The notes: generated from the sequence alone by a model not told the origin. A DNA stretch of 64,000 nt from Maritimibacter dapengensis (GCF_019218265.1 NZ_JAHUZE010000002.1:1-64000); one strand, 5' to 3'. Shown: positions 25,701 to 34,917, counted from the first letter of the stretch. Numbers and translations are program-made.

Positions 25701-25746
25701 GTCACAACGGCTTCCTGGCGTGACGGGTTTACATTAACGGAGCACT
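25701..25746 (+). promoter_or_regulatory. SAM/SAH riboswitch upstream of metK
   Basis: The core TCACAACGGCTTCCTGGCGT (25702-25721) together with the downstream GGAGCA (25739-25744) matches the SAM/SAH riboswitch consensus as I remember it, a class found before metK in Rhodobacterales. GTCAC (25701-25705) pairs with GTGAC (25720-25724), and the loop GGCTTCC can pair with GGAGC to form an H-type pseudoknot. GGAGC is also the metK ribosome site, so ligand binding would hide it and shut off translation when SAM is plentiful. Confidence 0.9.
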
Positions 25747-25750
25747 CTTC

Positions 25751-26917
25751 ATGGCAAGATCCAACTACGTTTTCACCTCGGAATCCGTTTCCGAGGGGCA
25801 CCCGGACAAGGTCTGCGACCGCATATCCGATGCCGTTCTCGACGCATTCCTGACGGCCGACCCCTATTCGCGCGTCGCCTGCGAAACCTTCGCGACCACG
25901 GACCGCGTGGTCATCGGCGGAGAAGTCCGCGGCCCTGGAAACGTTCTGGAGCGCGTCGAAGAGATCGCCCGGGACTGCGTGAAGGACATCGGCTACGAGC
26001 AGAAAGGCTTTCACTGGGCCAACATGAAGGTGGACAACTACCTTCACGCCCAATCCGCCGACATTGCACAAGGCGTCGATGCGGGTGACGACAAGGACGA
26101 GGGGGCGGGCGACCAGGGCATAATGTTCGGCTACGCGACGAACGAAACGACGGCCTACATGCCCGCACCGATCCTTTACGCACACAAAATCCTCAAGCGG
26201 CTTGCCGAAGCGCGCAAATACGAAGGCGTGTCGCAGCTCGGCCCCGACGCCAAGAGCCAGCTGTCGGTGCGCTACGAAGACGGCCTGCCTGTGGAAGTGA
26301 CCTCGCTCGTGCTGTCGACGCAGCATCTTGACGCCAGCATGACATCGCAAGACGTTCGGGATCTCGTTACCCCATATATCAACGAAGTCCTGCCGGCCGA
26401 GTGGATTACCGAGAACACCGAATGGCACGTCAACCCGACGGGCAAGTTCGTGATCGGCGGGCCGGATGGCGACGCGGGCCTGACCGGGCGCAAGATCATC
26501 GTGGATACCTATGGCGGTGCCGCGCCGCATGGCGGTGGCGCATTTTCCGGCAAGGACCCGACCAAAGTCGATCGGTCTGCGGCCTACGCCGCGCGCTACC
26601 TGGCCAAAAATGTCGTCGCGGCGGGGCTGGCGGACAAGTGCACGCTCCAGCTGTCCTACGCTATCGGTGTGGCCAAGCCGCTGTCGATTTATGTCGACAC
26701 CTACGGCACCGCGAAAGTGGACGAAGCGGCCATCGAGAAGGTCGTGGCCAAGGTGATGGACCTGACTCCGCGCGGTATTCGCGAGCATCTCGGGATGAAC
26801 AAGCCGATCTACCAGCGCACGGCGGCCTACGGCCATTTCGGCCGGGACCCCGAGGGCGACGGTGGCTTCTCCTGGGAGAAAACCGATCTGGTCGAGGCGT
26901 TGAAAAACGCCGTCTGA
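25751..26917 (+). CDS. metK: MetK, S-adenosylmethionine synthetase
   Basis: A 388-residue enzyme making SAM from methionine and ATP. Typical motifs are the N-terminal [12 protein letters not shown] (about 13-24), the methionine-binding [12 protein letters not shown] (about 118-129), and the phosphate-binding [16 protein letters not shown] (about 259-274). The start MARSNYVF is placed 8 bases behind GGAGC, which belongs to the riboswitch pseudoknot, so its expression is likely switched by SAM itself. A terminator follows after 29 bases. Confidence 0.97.
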   Translation: MARSNYVFTSESVSEGHPDKVCDRISDAVLDAFLTADPYSRVACETFATTDRVVIGGEVRGPGNVLERVEEIARDCVKDIGYEQKGFHWANMKVDNYLHAQSADIAQGVDAGDDKDEGAGDQGIMFGYATNETTAYMPAPILYAHKILKRLAEARKYEGVSQLGPDAKSQLSVRYEDGLPVEVTSLVLSTQHLDASMTSQDVRDLVTPYINEVLPAEWITENTEWHVNPTGKFVIGGPDGDAGLTGRKIIVDTYGGAAPHGGGAFSGKDPTKVDRSAAYAARYLAKNVVAAGLADKCTLQLSYAIGVAKPLSIYVDTYGTAKVDEAAIEKVVAKVMDLTPRGIREHLGMNKPIYQRTAAYGHFGRDPEGDGGFSWEKTDLVEALKNAV

Positions 26918-26946
26918 GCCATAGTGCGCGATCCACAGACGAGAGA

Positions 26947-26975
26947 GGCCCCGCAATGCGCGGGGCCTTTTGTTT
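26947..26975 (+). terminator. Rho-independent terminator of metK
   Basis: GGCCCCGC (26947-26954) pairs with GCGGGGCC (26960-26967) around AATGC, followed by TTTTGTTTTG. It ends the metK transcript before the convergent DoxX gene. Confidence 0.88.
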
Positions 26976-26989
26976 TGCAGGACGTATCC

Positions 26990-27412
26990 TTATTCGGCAG
27001 GGGCGAGCGCGCCGCTTTTTTGCACCGACATGGCGCCGGGACCGAAGGCGACGACCATCAGCATGCCGCCTGCGATGGTCAGGTTCTTCATGAAGCTGAT
27101 CATCTGTGCCTGTGCTGCCATCGGGTCTTCCATCCCGAACGAAGAAACGAGGTGGAAGAGAATGCCGGAGATGACCGCGAACCCGGCGAGGAGCAAAGCG
27201 GCGATGCGGGCTTGATAGCCCACGAGGAGCGCGAGACCGCCACCGATCTCGACGAGAATAACGAGCGGAAGCAGCCCGCCCGGCACGCCCATCATGTCCA
27301 TGTAGCCTTGGGTGCCGGTGTAACCCGTGATCTTCTGGAAGCCGGAAAGAATGAACATGAAAGACAGGAGAAGGCGGCCCAGGGGCGCTGCGTAGGTGAG
27401 TGCGTTTTGCAT
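26990..27412 (-). CDS. DoxX-family membrane protein
   Basis: A 140-residue protein with four hydrophobic segments (about residues 8-26, 45-65, 70-92 and 108-128). The start MQNALTYAAPLGRLLLSFMFILSGFQKI with the helix-ending FQKI is characteristic of DoxX/SURF4-like proteins. Members work in thiosulfate oxidation or redox membrane complexes, but many are uncharacterised, and nothing here fixes the role. The longer frame upstream runs antisense to trmB and was not used. Convergent with metK. Confidence 0.85.
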   Translation of the reverse strand: MQNALTYAAPLGRLLLSFMFILSGFQKITGYTGTQGYMDMMGVPGGLLPLVILVEIGGGLALLVGYQARIAALLLAGFAVISGILFHLVSSFGMEDPMAAQAQMISFMKNLTIAGGMLMVVAFGPGAMSVQKSGALAPAE

Positions 27413-27571
27413 TGGTGTGATCCCGTGAATGTGTGGTGCCCGAAGGCGATGGCCCAGAGGTAGCGAGGTGCGTGGTCGCACGAAACTAGGAAATTTTTGA
27501 CAAGACTTGTGCATTTTTGCGTAGATTTGACGCCGCTTGATCCGTCGCGGTCCAGGCGTTACGAGGCGCGC

Positions 27572-28285
27572 ATGACTCATGACACCCATCCGTCCGGCGC
27601 TCCCTGGCGCAATTTCTACGGCCGCTTCAAAGCCAAAGGCATGCGCCCTGCGCAGGAGGCGTATCTCGACGAAGACCTGCCTGGCCTGAGCGTTCCGAAC
27701 GTGTCGTGGGAGGACAATCCTGAACGTGAGAAGATCGATCTTGGCGCGTTGTTCGCGGGGCGGGACGTCTGGCTCGAAGTGGGATTTGGCGGCGGTGAAC
27801 ACCTCGTGCACCAGGGCGAGACTTATCCGGACGTCGGCATCATCGGCTGCGAGCCCTTCGTGAACGGCGTCGCCATGTTGCTTGGCAAGCTGCGCAAGTC
27901 CGCCGCCGAAAATATCCGGGTCCACGCGGGAGATGCTCGCGACCTGATGGATGTGCTTCCAACGGCGTCGATTTCGAAGGCTTTTCTGCTCTACCCTGAT
28001 CCTTGGCCGAAAAAGCGGCATCACCGACGCCGTTTCGTGACGCCCGAACATCTTGAACCGCTCTATCGGGTGCTGAAGCCGGGGGCAGAATTCCGGGTGG
28101 CGACTGACATTCCCGATTATGTGCGCCAGACGATCGAAGAGGTGCCGCGTGCCGGTTTCGAATGGTTGGCGGAACGCCCCGAAGACTGGCGTGAACCCTG
28201 GGCGGACTGGCTTTCGACCCGATACGAACAGAAGGCGCTTCGTGAGGGACGCGTACCGCACTACATGACGTTCAGGCGCGTTTGA
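27572..28285 (+). CDS. trmB: TrmB, tRNA (guanine-N7-)-methyltransferase
   Basis: A 237-residue SAM-dependent methyltransferase forming m7G46 in tRNA variable loops. Motifs are WLEVGFGGGEHL (SAM binding, about residues 67-78), GCEPFVNGV, LLYPDPWPKKRHHRRRFV (the family signature, about 140-157) and the C-terminal TRYEQKALREGR. ATG at 27572 has GAGG upstream; an earlier in-frame ATG would add 25 residues without conservation. It is followed by a long palindrome and aroA. Confidence 0.93.
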   Translation: MTHDTHPSGAPWRNFYGRFKAKGMRPAQEAYLDEDLPGLSVPNVSWEDNPEREKIDLGALFAGRDVWLEVGFGGGEHLVHQGETYPDVGIIGCEPFVNGVAMLLGKLRKSAAENIRVHAGDARDLMDVLPTASISKAFLLYPDPWPKKRHHRRRFVTPEHLEPLYRVLKPGAEFRVATDIPDYVRQTIEEVPRAGFEWLAERPEDWREPWADWLSTRYEQKALREGRVPHYMTFRRV

Positions 28286-28383
28286 ACGCACCTCCTCAAG
28301 CCCGAAAATTTCGTCAGATTAACGAAGAGATTAACGCGCGGCCGTTTGCGGTGCCATAATGTGCTGATTTCGTTCACCAAAAG

Positions 28384-28419
28384 GATTCCGGGATTCTAGA
28401 ATTCTAGAATCCCGGAATC
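28384..28419. repeat. 36-base perfect palindrome between trmB and aroA
   Basis: The arm GATTCCGGGATTCTAGAA (28384-28401) is followed immediately by its exact reverse complement (28402-28419). The centre contains two overlapping TTCTAGAA elements. There is no T run after it, so it is not a usual terminator. It could be a dimeric-regulator site, a cruciform or an RNA hairpin with almost no loop. Confidence 0.9.
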
Positions 28420-28439
28420 TCGGCGGGGCGTTGGAGGCC

Positions 28440-28523
28440 ATGCGACACACTTCCGTGGCTCGCATCTTCGCGACGTTGCAACAGGCGTGGACCAAGCGGC
28501 CCGTCTGCGCTATCAGCCGATGA
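28440..28523 (+). CDS. possible 27-residue upstream reading frame before aroA
   Basis: ATG at 28440 follows GGAGG by 2 bases and reads 27 codons to TGA at 28523 ([20 protein letters not shown] is its first part). It ends 19 bases before the aroA start. Closeness of the ribosome site and the short length leave it doubtful; if translated it could be a leader coupling aroA expression, but no run of aromatic codons supports attenuation. Confidence 0.25.
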   Translation: MRHTSVARIFATLQQAWTKRPVCAISR

Positions 28524-28542
28524 CCAATTCAGGAGCACATTC

Positions 28543-29895
28543 ATGTCCGGCCACGGCGCCCCGATCCCCATGACTTCGCACAAGGCTGGCCCGCTCGCCG
28601 GGGAGGCGCATGTGCCAGGTGACAAGTCGATCAGCCACCGCTCGCTGATCCTGGGGGCGCTTTCGGTGGGCGAGACCCGCGTCACAGGTTTGCTCGAGGG
28701 CGAGGACGTGTTGGGCACTGCAGAAGCCATGTGCGCGTTCGGGGCCGAGGTGAAACGTCACGACACCGGCGCGTGGTCGATTCACGGCGTGGGCGTCGGT
28801 GGCTTTGCGGAACCCGAGCAAGTGATCGACTGCGGGAATGCCGGGACCGGCGTCCGGCTCATCATGGGCTGCATGGCGACGACTCCCATCACCGCGACCT
28901 TCACGGGCGACGCCTCATTGCGCTCGCGGCCCATGGGACGCATCACCGATCCGATCGCTCTGTTCGGGGCGGCATCCTATGGACGCAGCGGCGGGCGGCT
29001 CCCCATGACCATCGTCGGTTCCCGTGAACCGATCCCGGTGCGCTACACGGTTCCCATGCCTTCCGCTCAGGTGAAATCCGCAGTGCTTCTGGCAGGCCTC
29101 AACGCGCCGGGGGAGACGGTCGTGATCGAGAAAGAGGCGACGCGCGACCATACCGAGCGGATGCTCGTCGGGTTCGGGGCCGATCTGAAGGTCGAGGATA
29201 CGGATGAGGGTCGCGTCATCACGCTCAAGGGCCAGCCCGAGTTGACCCCGCAAACCATCGCGGTGCCGCGTGACCCGAGTTCGGCGGCCTTTCCGGTCTG
29301 CGCCGCCCTGATCACCCCCGGTTCGAATGTGCTGGTTCCCAATATCGGGCTCAATCCGACCCGCGCGGGGCTGTTCACGACGCTGCGGGAAATGGGTGCG
29401 GATCTGGTGTTCGAGAATGAGCGCGAAGAAGGGGGCGAGCCGGTGGCGGACCTGCGGGCGAAATTCTCGCCTGACATGAGCGGTATCCGCGTGCCCGAGG
29501 ATCGCGCGGCCTCGATGATTGACGAATACCCGGTCCTTTCGGTCGTTGCCGCCTTCGCCACCGGCAAGACCGAGATGGTCGGCGTCAAGGAACTTCGGGT
29601 GAAGGAAAGCGATCGGATCGACGCGATGGCCCGCGGGCTGGAGGCCAACGGCGTGACCGTAGACGAGGGAGTAGACTTCATGATCGTCCACGGCATGGGG
29701 CCGGACGGCGTGCCGGGGGGCGGGACTGCCAAGGCGCATCTCGACCATCGGATCGCCATGTCGTTCATGATCATGGGCGTGGCCGCGCAAAAACCGGTCA
29801 GCGTGGACGACGGCGCACCCATTGCCACGTCGTTCCCGATCTTCGAGCGTCTCATGGGTGATCTCGGGGCGAAGATCACGCGGGACCGATCATGA
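28543..29895 (+). CDS. aroA: AroA, 3-phosphoshikimate 1-carboxyvinyltransferase (class II type)
   Basis: A 450-residue EPSP synthase of the shikimate pathway. It carries [16 protein letters not shown] (residues 25-40), [28 protein letters not shown], the Arg-rich [12 protein letters not shown] and the late LDHRIAMSF, a pattern close to class II enzymes such as that of Agrobacterium CP4. The loop reads [11 protein letters not shown], with glycine (Gly101) where CP4 has alanine. ATG at 28543 follows AGGAG. It overlaps the next gene by 4 bases (ATGA) and begins the aroA-cmk-rpsA block. Confidence 0.95.
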   Translation: MSGHGAPIPMTSHKAGPLAGEAHVPGDKSISHRSLILGALSVGETRVTGLLEGEDVLGTAEAMCAFGAEVKRHDTGAWSIHGVGVGGFAEPEQVIDCGNAGTGVRLIMGCMATTPITATFTGDASLRSRPMGRITDPIALFGAASYGRSGGRLPMTIVGSREPIPVRYTVPMPSAQVKSAVLLAGLNAPGETVVIEKEATRDHTERMLVGFGADLKVEDTDEGRVITLKGQPELTPQTIAVPRDPSSAAFPVCAALITPGSNVLVPNIGLNPTRAGLFTTLREMGADLVFENEREEGGEPVADLRAKFSPDMSGIRVPEDRAASMIDEYPVLSVVAAFATGKTEMVGVKELRVKESDRIDAMARGLEANGVTVDEGVDFMIVHGMGPDGVPGGGTAKAHLDHRIAMSFMIMGVAAQKPVSVDDGAPIATSFPIFERLMGDLGAKITRDRS

Positions 29896-30425
29896 AAATC
29901 AAGCCGGTCCGCGATTTCTGGATGAGCGTGATCTTTCTGGTCGCGGGATTGGCGGCCATCCTGATCTGGACCGGACCGATCGTCGAGGAGGGCGGGACGG
30001 AGATTTTCGACACCCGGACCAGTGGCTATGATCTCGCCACCGCGCGCGCGATCCTCGAAAGCCTGACGGACCGCGCCCGGGAGATGTATCTCGGTCCGCA
30101 ACGTGTTGCCGACACCGCCTTCCCGGTCGGACTGCTCGGGACGCTCGCGTTCGGCACGATCATCGCGGCGCGTCGATGGTCGGTGAAGATCGGCTACGCG
30201 CTTGCAGTGTTTCCGATCGCTTACTTCGCGTTCGACATGCTTGAAAACGCGGGCGTCGCAACGATGATCCGCATGGGGGCGGACGGCATCACCGAGATGC
30301 TGGTCGACCGGGTTTCCGGCTTTACGATCTGGAAGTTCCGCTTCGTGAATGCCGCCCTCGTCATCTTCCTGCTGATCTGGACCCTGCGCGGCATCGCCTG
30401 GGCAATCGACAGGAGATCGACATGA
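29892..30425 (+). CDS. uncharacterised membrane protein between aroA and cmk
   Basis: A 177-residue protein with four hydrophobic segments (about residues 11-30, 73-92, 98-116 and 150-170). The region between the first and second (about 33-70) is polar and may lie in the periplasm. ATG overlaps the aroA stop and its own stop overlaps the next gene (ATGA both times), so it is in the operon. No family is recognised and no catalytic residues stand out. Confidence 0.7.
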   Translation: MKIKPVRDFWMSVIFLVAGLAAILIWTGPIVEEGGTEIFDTRTSGYDLATARAILESLTDRAREMYLGPQRVADTAFPVGLLGTLAFGTIIAARRWSVKIGYALAVFPIAYFAFDMLENAGVATMIRMGADGITEMLVDRVSGFTIWKFRFVNAALVIFLLIWTLRGIAWAIDRRST

Positions 30426-30799
30426 AGCCGGCCGGCTGGACCGACATATTTGGAACCGCGCCAGAGACACTGGGCGCGCTCGCAGATGGGGCGGATGGTT
30501 TGATCCGGGAGCTTCATCCGAATGCGACAGCGACGGCATACCCGGCTTACAGAAGCATGAGCTACGGCATCGGCCCGAAGAAGAACACCGAGGGCACCGT
30601 TTATATCGCGTTGCAGGCGAACTGGGTTAACCTCGGTTTCTATCAAGGTGCGTCCTTGCCCGATCCGAAAGCTCTGCTGGAAGGAACGGGCAAGGCGTTG
30701 CGACACGTCAAGCTGACCGAATGGCCGAAGGATCCGAGCGACTATGCCGCCCTGATCGACGCGGCATTCGCCGAAAGAAAAGAGGCGCTACAGAAATGA
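30422..30799 (+). CDS. DUF1801-domain protein
   Basis: A 125-residue protein of the DUF1801 (YdhG-like) fold: [29 protein letters not shown] (about residues 27-55) and the aromatic [23 protein letters not shown] are the family features, and the C-terminal helix [23 protein letters not shown] closes it. The function is unknown in the family. Both ends overlap neighbouring genes by 4 bases, so it is translationally coupled between the membrane protein and cmk. Confidence 0.75.
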   Translation: MKPAGWTDIFGTAPETLGALADGADGLIRELHPNATATAYPAYRSMSYGIGPKKNTEGTVYIALQANWVNLGFYQGASLPDPKALLEGTGKALRHVKLTEWPKDPSDYAALIDAAFAERKEALQK

Positions 30800-31401
30800 G
30801 TTTCACCGTTGCGATCGATGGCCCTGCTGCGGCCGGCAAAGGCACGATTTCCAAAGCTGTCGCGGCGCATTTCGGCTTCGCGCATCTGGATACGGGGCTG
30901 CTCTACCGCGCCGTCGCAAAGCGGGTTCTTGGTGGTGAAGACGCGGTCGCCGCTGCCCGCGACCTCAAGGCCGGCGATCTCGACGCTCCGGGCCTGCGCA
31001 CGCCGGAGGTCGCTCAGGTGGCAAGTCGCGTGGCCGTCGAGGCAGAGGTGCGTTCCTCGCTCGTGGACTTTCAACGTGCATTTGCGGCCCGGTCGGGCGG
31101 AGCGGTTCTGGACGGGCGCGATATCGGGACGGTCATCTGCCCTGAGGCGGCGGTGAAGCTGTTCGTGACCGCGAGCCCCGAAGTCCGGGCCGAACGGCGA
31201 TACCGGGAGTTGACGGAAGCCGGTCACAAAACCGATTTCGCCAATGTGCTCGACGATGTGAAGGCCCGGGACGAGCGCGACCGAAGCCGTGCCACCGCGC
31301 CGCTCAAACCCGCAGACGACGCGCTGACAATCGACACGTCGAACATGTCGATCGACGAAGCCGTTGCGGCTGCAATCGGGGCAGTTCAGGCACGTCGCTG
31401 A
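30796..31401 (+). CDS. cmk: Cmk, cytidylate kinase
   Basis: A 201-residue kinase making CDP and dCDP from the monophosphates. Walker A is [15 protein letters not shown] (about residues 7-21), [11 protein letters not shown] is the CMP-site helix, and [14 protein letters not shown] (about 104-117) is the family signature; the lid contains arginines in [16 protein letters not shown] at 30796 overlaps the upstream stop. It is normally followed directly by rpsA; here a leftward DoxX gene stands between. Confidence 0.95.
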   Translation: MSFTVAIDGPAAAGKGTISKAVAAHFGFAHLDTGLLYRAVAKRVLGGEDAVAAARDLKAGDLDAPGLRTPEVAQVASRVAVEAEVRSSLVDFQRAFAARSGGAVLDGRDIGTVICPEAAVKLFVTASPEVRAERRYRELTEAGHKTDFANVLDDVKARDERDRSRATAPLKPADDALTIDTSNMSIDEAVAAAIGAVQARR

Positions 31402-31541
31402 CGCTGCTCGTAACGCGCGCCGCGCCTCCCGATGCTTTTTCAGTCACTCCTCTCTCGTTGGCGACGGACGGGTGCACGGACGCTCTGCATCCATTGGGGC
31501 AGTGTCAGGTGCAGTGGTTTGCCCTGAAGCTGAACGCCGCT

Positions 31542-31934
31542 TCAGCGGGATTGGACGAATGGGAAGAGCGCGCGCAACCTAGCAGACCGCAGCCACAGGC
31601 CGCCCCACATGAAAAGGCCCAGATAGATCGAGAAAAGGATGTTCGAGAAAAGCGGCATGTCGGCGCGGATTTGAGTCGCCATCGCACCGCCGAGGATCGC
31701 CATCATGAGAACCGCACCGAGCACCGATGTGGCGGGGATCAGGTAAAGCAGCGTGCAGACGAGTTCGAGGGTGCCGATCAGAAGCACCGGGCTGTCCTGC
31801 CATCCCAGCGAGACCATGGTCTCGTCGGCAATCGGCATGCCTGAGAGTTTCGGCAACGCGGATGCGCCCAGCATGAAAAGCCCGAAAATGGCAGAAAGCA
31901 CCCATCCGATGCGGGTCATGAGTTTTTGCGACAT
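31542..31934 (-). CDS. DoxX-like small membrane protein
   Basis: A 130-residue protein with four hydrophobic segments (about residues 8-27, 48-68, 72-90 and 98-115), DoxX-like: LPKLSGMPIADETMVSLGW and IGTLELVCTLLYLIP are family-type stretches. It differs clearly from the DoxX gene near 27 kb. Reading leftward between cmk and rpsA it interrupts a usually compact ribosomal-protein block. Function unknown. Confidence 0.75.
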   Translation of the reverse strand: MSQKLMTRIGWVLSAIFGLFMLGASALPKLSGMPIADETMVSLGWQDSPVLLIGTLELVCTLLYLIPATSVLGAVLMMAILGGAMATQIRADMPLFSNILFSIYLGLFMWGGLWLRSARLRALFPFVQSR

Positions 31935-32071
31935 GGTAATCTCCCAATCTGTAATCCGATGGAAGCACCCTGCCGACGGATGCTGTCAAGCCGCTTTGCT
32001 CTTGTGTTTTCAAGGCGGGGGTCTTATACGCGCGCCCAGACAGGCGTTAAGCCGCAGCCGAAGAGCGAGCA

Positions 32072-32099
32072 GGGTCGGGCAACCGGCCCTCTTTGTTTT
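32072..32099 (+). terminator. hairpin in the rpsA leader
   Basis: GGGTCGG (32072-32078) and CCGGCCC (32083-32089) form a stem with one G-U pair around a GCAA tetraloop, followed by TCTTTGTTTT. It lies about 85 bases before rpsA and could be a terminator of an upstream transcript or an attenuator that responds to S1 level. Confidence 0.5.
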
Positions 32100-32183
32100 G
32101 CGGAAACCTGTCGCGAAATCCACGAAAGACCCGCGGAGACAACCGTGCGGCCCGAATAGAACTGAAAAGGAAACTCTACGCTT

Positions 32184-33866
32184 ATGAGCGCCAATGCATC
32201 CATGGAGGAATTCGAGGCCCTCCTTAACGAAAGCCTCGAAATGGACACGCCCGATGAGGGCACTGTCGTCAAAGGCAAGGTCATCGCTGTCGAAGCCGGC
32301 CAGGCCATCATCGATGTCGGCTACAAGATGGAAGGCCGCGTCGATCTCAAGGAATTCGCGAACCCCGGCGAAGCGCCCGACATTTCGGTCGGCGACGAAG
32401 TCGAGGTTTACCTGCGTGCCGCTGAAAACGCCCGCGGCGAAGCTGTTATTTCGCGTGAGATGGCTCGCCGCGAAGAAGCCTGGGACCGCCTGGAAAAAGC
32501 TTACGCCGACGACGCCCGCGTCGAAGGTGCGATCTTCGGTCGCGTCAAAGGCGGCTTCACCGTCGATCTCGGCGGCGCCGTGGCGTTCCTGCCCGGCAGC
32601 CAGGTCGACGTGCGCCCCGTGCGCGATGCCGGCCCGCTCATGGGTCTCAAGCAGCCGTTCCAGATCCTCAAGATGGACCGTCGCCGTGGCAACATCGTCG
32701 TGTCGCGCCGTGCGATCCTCGAAGAGAGCCGTGCCGAACAGCGCGCCGAGGTCATCGGCAAGCTGTCGGAAGGCGATGCCGTTGACGGCGTGGTCAAGAA
32801 CATCACCGAATACGGTGCCTTCGTGGACCTCGGCGGTGTTGACGGGCTTCTGCACGTCACCGACATGGCATGGCGCCGTGTGAACCACCCGTCCGAGATC
32901 CTCTCGATCGGTGAGACGATCAAGGTGCAGGTCATTAAGATCAACAAAGAGACGCACCGCATCTCGCTCGGCATGAAGCAGCTTCAGGAAGATCCGTGGG
33001 ATCTGGTCGCTGCCAAGTACCCGCTCGAAAGCGTCCACAAGGGCCGCGTCACGAACATCACCGACTACGGTGCGTTCGTTGAGCTGGAGCCGGGTGTCGA
33101 AGGTCTCGTTCACGTCTCGGAAATGTCTTGGACGAAGAAGAACGTGCACCCGGGCAAGATCGTCTCCACCTCGCAAGAGGTTGAGGTCATGGTGCTCGAG
33201 ATCGACCAGGCGAAGCGTCGCGTTTCGCTCGGCCTCAAGCAGACCATGCGCAACCCGTGGGAAGTCTTTGCCGAGACGCACCCCGAGGGCACGCAGGTCG
33301 AAGGCGAGGTCAAGAACATCACCGAATTCGGTCTGTTCATCGGTCTCGACAACGACATCGACGGCATGGTTCACCTCTCCGACATCAGCTGGGACCAGCG
33401 CGGCGAGGAAGCGATCCAGGAGTTCCACAAAGGCGACGTGGTCAAGGCCGTCGTCACCGAAGTGGACACCGACAAGGAGCGCATTTCGCTCTCGATCAAG
33501 GCACTCGACGGCGACCCGTTCGCCGAAGCGGTGGGCGGTGTGAAGCGCGGCCAGATCATCACCGTGACCGTGACCGCGATCGAAGACGGTGGTATCGAAG
33601 TGGAATACGAAGGCATGAAGTCCTTCATCCGCCGCTCCGACTTGTCGCGTGACCGTGCCGAGCAGCGCCCCGAGCGGTTCCAGGTCGGTGACCACGTCGA
33701 CGTGCGTGTCACCAATGTCGACGCCAAGTCGCGTCGTCTCGGTCTCTCGATCAAGGCCCGTGAGATCGCCGAAGAGAAAGAAGCCGTGGAACAGTTCGGG
33801 TCCTCCGACTCCGGTGCTTCGCTCGGCGACATTCTTGGCGCCGCTCTGAACAAAGACGACGACTAA
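32184..33866 (+). CDS. rpsA: RpsA, 30S ribosomal protein S1
   Basis: A 560-residue ribosomal protein with six S1 RNA-binding domains. Repeated EYGAFVDLGGVDGLLHVTDM-type segments (EYGAF, DYGAF, EFGLF) mark domains three to five, and VKGGFTVDLGGAVAFLPGSQVD marks the second. S1 binds mRNA near the start codon and helps initiate translation. ATG at 32184 (MSANASMEEFEALL) has a GGAAA ribosome site. It is followed by a strong terminator. Confidence 0.97.
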   Translation: MSANASMEEFEALLNESLEMDTPDEGTVVKGKVIAVEAGQAIIDVGYKMEGRVDLKEFANPGEAPDISVGDEVEVYLRAAENARGEAVISREMARREEAWDRLEKAYADDARVEGAIFGRVKGGFTVDLGGAVAFLPGSQVDVRPVRDAGPLMGLKQPFQILKMDRRRGNIVVSRRAILEESRAEQRAEVIGKLSEGDAVDGVVKNITEYGAFVDLGGVDGLLHVTDMAWRRVNHPSEILSIGETIKVQVIKINKETHRISLGMKQLQEDPWDLVAAKYPLESVHKGRVTNITDYGAFVELEPGVEGLVHVSEMSWTKKNVHPGKIVSTSQEVEVMVLEIDQAKRRVSLGLKQTMRNPWEVFAETHPEGTQVEGEVKNITEFGLFIGLDNDIDGMVHLSDISWDQRGEEAIQEFHKGDVVKAVVTEVDTDKERISLSIKALDGDPFAEAVGGVKRGQIITVTVTAIEDGGIEVEYEGMKSFIRRSDLSRDRAEQRPERFQVGDHVDVRVTNVDAKSRRLGLSIKAREIAEEKEAVEQFGSSDSGASLGDILGAALNKDDD

Positions 33867-33896
33867 GTCGCCCGCGTTCAACGCTTAAGCAAACTT

Positions 33897-33929
33897 ACGG
33901 CCCCGCAAGCGATTGCGGGGCCGTTTTCA
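33897..33929 (+). terminator. Rho-independent terminator of rpsA
   Basis: A perfect 12-base stem, ACGGCCCCGCAA (33897-33908) with TTGCGGGGCCGT (33913-33924), closed by a GCGA tetraloop and followed by TTTCATTT. Confidence 0.92.
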
Positions 33930-33967
33930 TTTCCGCGCTTGGTCCGGGCCACCCGGGTCGGCGGGCC

Positions 33968-34351
33968 TCAGAACAACCCGTTGTCGTTGGCGGAGGTGCC
34001 GGTGATGATCTGCAACACATCCCAATGCTCGACGACCTTGCCGTTCGTGTCGAAACGGAAAATGTCGATACCGGCGTAATCGTCGCTCCCCGGCCAGACC
34101 TGATGGCAATGAAGCACCACGAGATCGTCCTCGGCAATCGCGCGTTTGAAGGTCACGGTCTTGCCCGGGTATTCCTGTGCCATACGCTCGAAATACGCGA
34201 TGAACGCCTCTTTTCCGTCGCCGACGTGAGGGTTGTGCTGGATGTAGACGTCGCCCGCATAACGCTCGATCGCGGCACGCGGTTCGCATTTGTTGAACAT
34301 CAGATCGTAGAAGGCCATCGCGTTGGTTTTGTTCTCGGCTGGTGTCGACAT
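33968..34351 (-). CDS. SnoaL-like / NTF2-fold protein
   Basis: A 127-residue cone-shaped NTF2-like protein: NAMAFYDLMFNKCEPRAAIERYAGDVYIQHNPHVGDG is the helical start and the closing strand is GKVVEHWDVLQIITG. Members include polyketide cyclases and isomerases; residues around QHNPH and EHWD could form an active pocket. It stands alone between rpsA and a small membrane gene, reading leftward. Exact role unknown. Confidence 0.75.
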   Translation of the reverse strand: MSTPAENKTNAMAFYDLMFNKCEPRAAIERYAGDVYIQHNPHVGDGKEAFIAYFERMAQEYPGKTVTFKRAIAEDDLVVLHCHQVWPGSDDYAGIDIFRFDTNGKVVEHWDVLQIITGTSANDNGLF

Positions 34352-34504
34352 GGCGGCGATCCTTGTTATTCGTGCAGGGCGGACCCTTCACGCATTCCGC
34401 ACCGAAACCAGCGCATCCGTCAACATGGCTTGAGACCTTGCCGCCTTGCTCTGGCGCAAGGTCGGACGAGCCGCTTTCCGCTATGATTGGTCAGGAGGTG
34501 AGAC

Positions 34505-34684
34505 ATGAGAGACAGACGCAAGGAATGGATGGGCGTGATTGGCGCACTCGGTGTGGCGGTCTTCTTGATTGGGCTCTTGGGCGGGGTTTATTCGATCGGA
34601 TTGTCGATCGCCCTGGCCTTTGCCGTTTGGGCGGTCGGTGCGACGCTGGTCATCGCCCTGACCGATCCACCCGACAAGAGGTGA
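34505..34684 (+). CDS. 59-residue membrane protein
   Basis: A short gene with a strong ribosome site (AGGAGGTGAGAC before ATG 34505). The 59-residue product has a charged N-terminus (MRDRRKEWMG), two hydrophobic helices (about residues 10-30 and 33-52) and a polar DPPDKR end. No family is recognised. Start context and amphipathic layout make it a likely real gene. Confidence 0.65.
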   Translation: MRDRRKEWMGVIGALGVAVFLIGLLGGVYSIGLSIALAFAVWAVGATLVIALTDPPDKR

Positions 34685-34917
34685 AGCTGCGAATCATAGA
34701 GCGTGGTGCGTGGAAATGCTGCGTTGCGGCACGGGCTTCGGTGGCGCGGTGTCCGCCTAAAGCTGTGGATTTGCATGAAAAAAACCGCCGATTGGCCGCA
34801 AATTAGGCGGCGCTTTCTTGCATGAACTGTTTCCCGGTCTGCGCTTTGCCCGTATAGTCATCGGGGTGACGACGTGCTGCCAGAAAGCGTCGCAAATGTC
34901 CTTCGGGGGGATTTTGA

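Noticed and set aside
25664-26956. 430-residue minus-strand open frame
   Set aside because: Antisense to metK; would need transcription through the riboswitch in reverse and has no family signs.
28384-28419. Rho-independent terminator of trmB
   Set aside because: No T run follows and there is no loop; a control site or cruciform fits better.
32010-33881. 623-residue open frame on the minus strand
   Set aside because: Exact antisense of rpsA with the repetitive codon pattern of the S1 domains; no family and no start signal.
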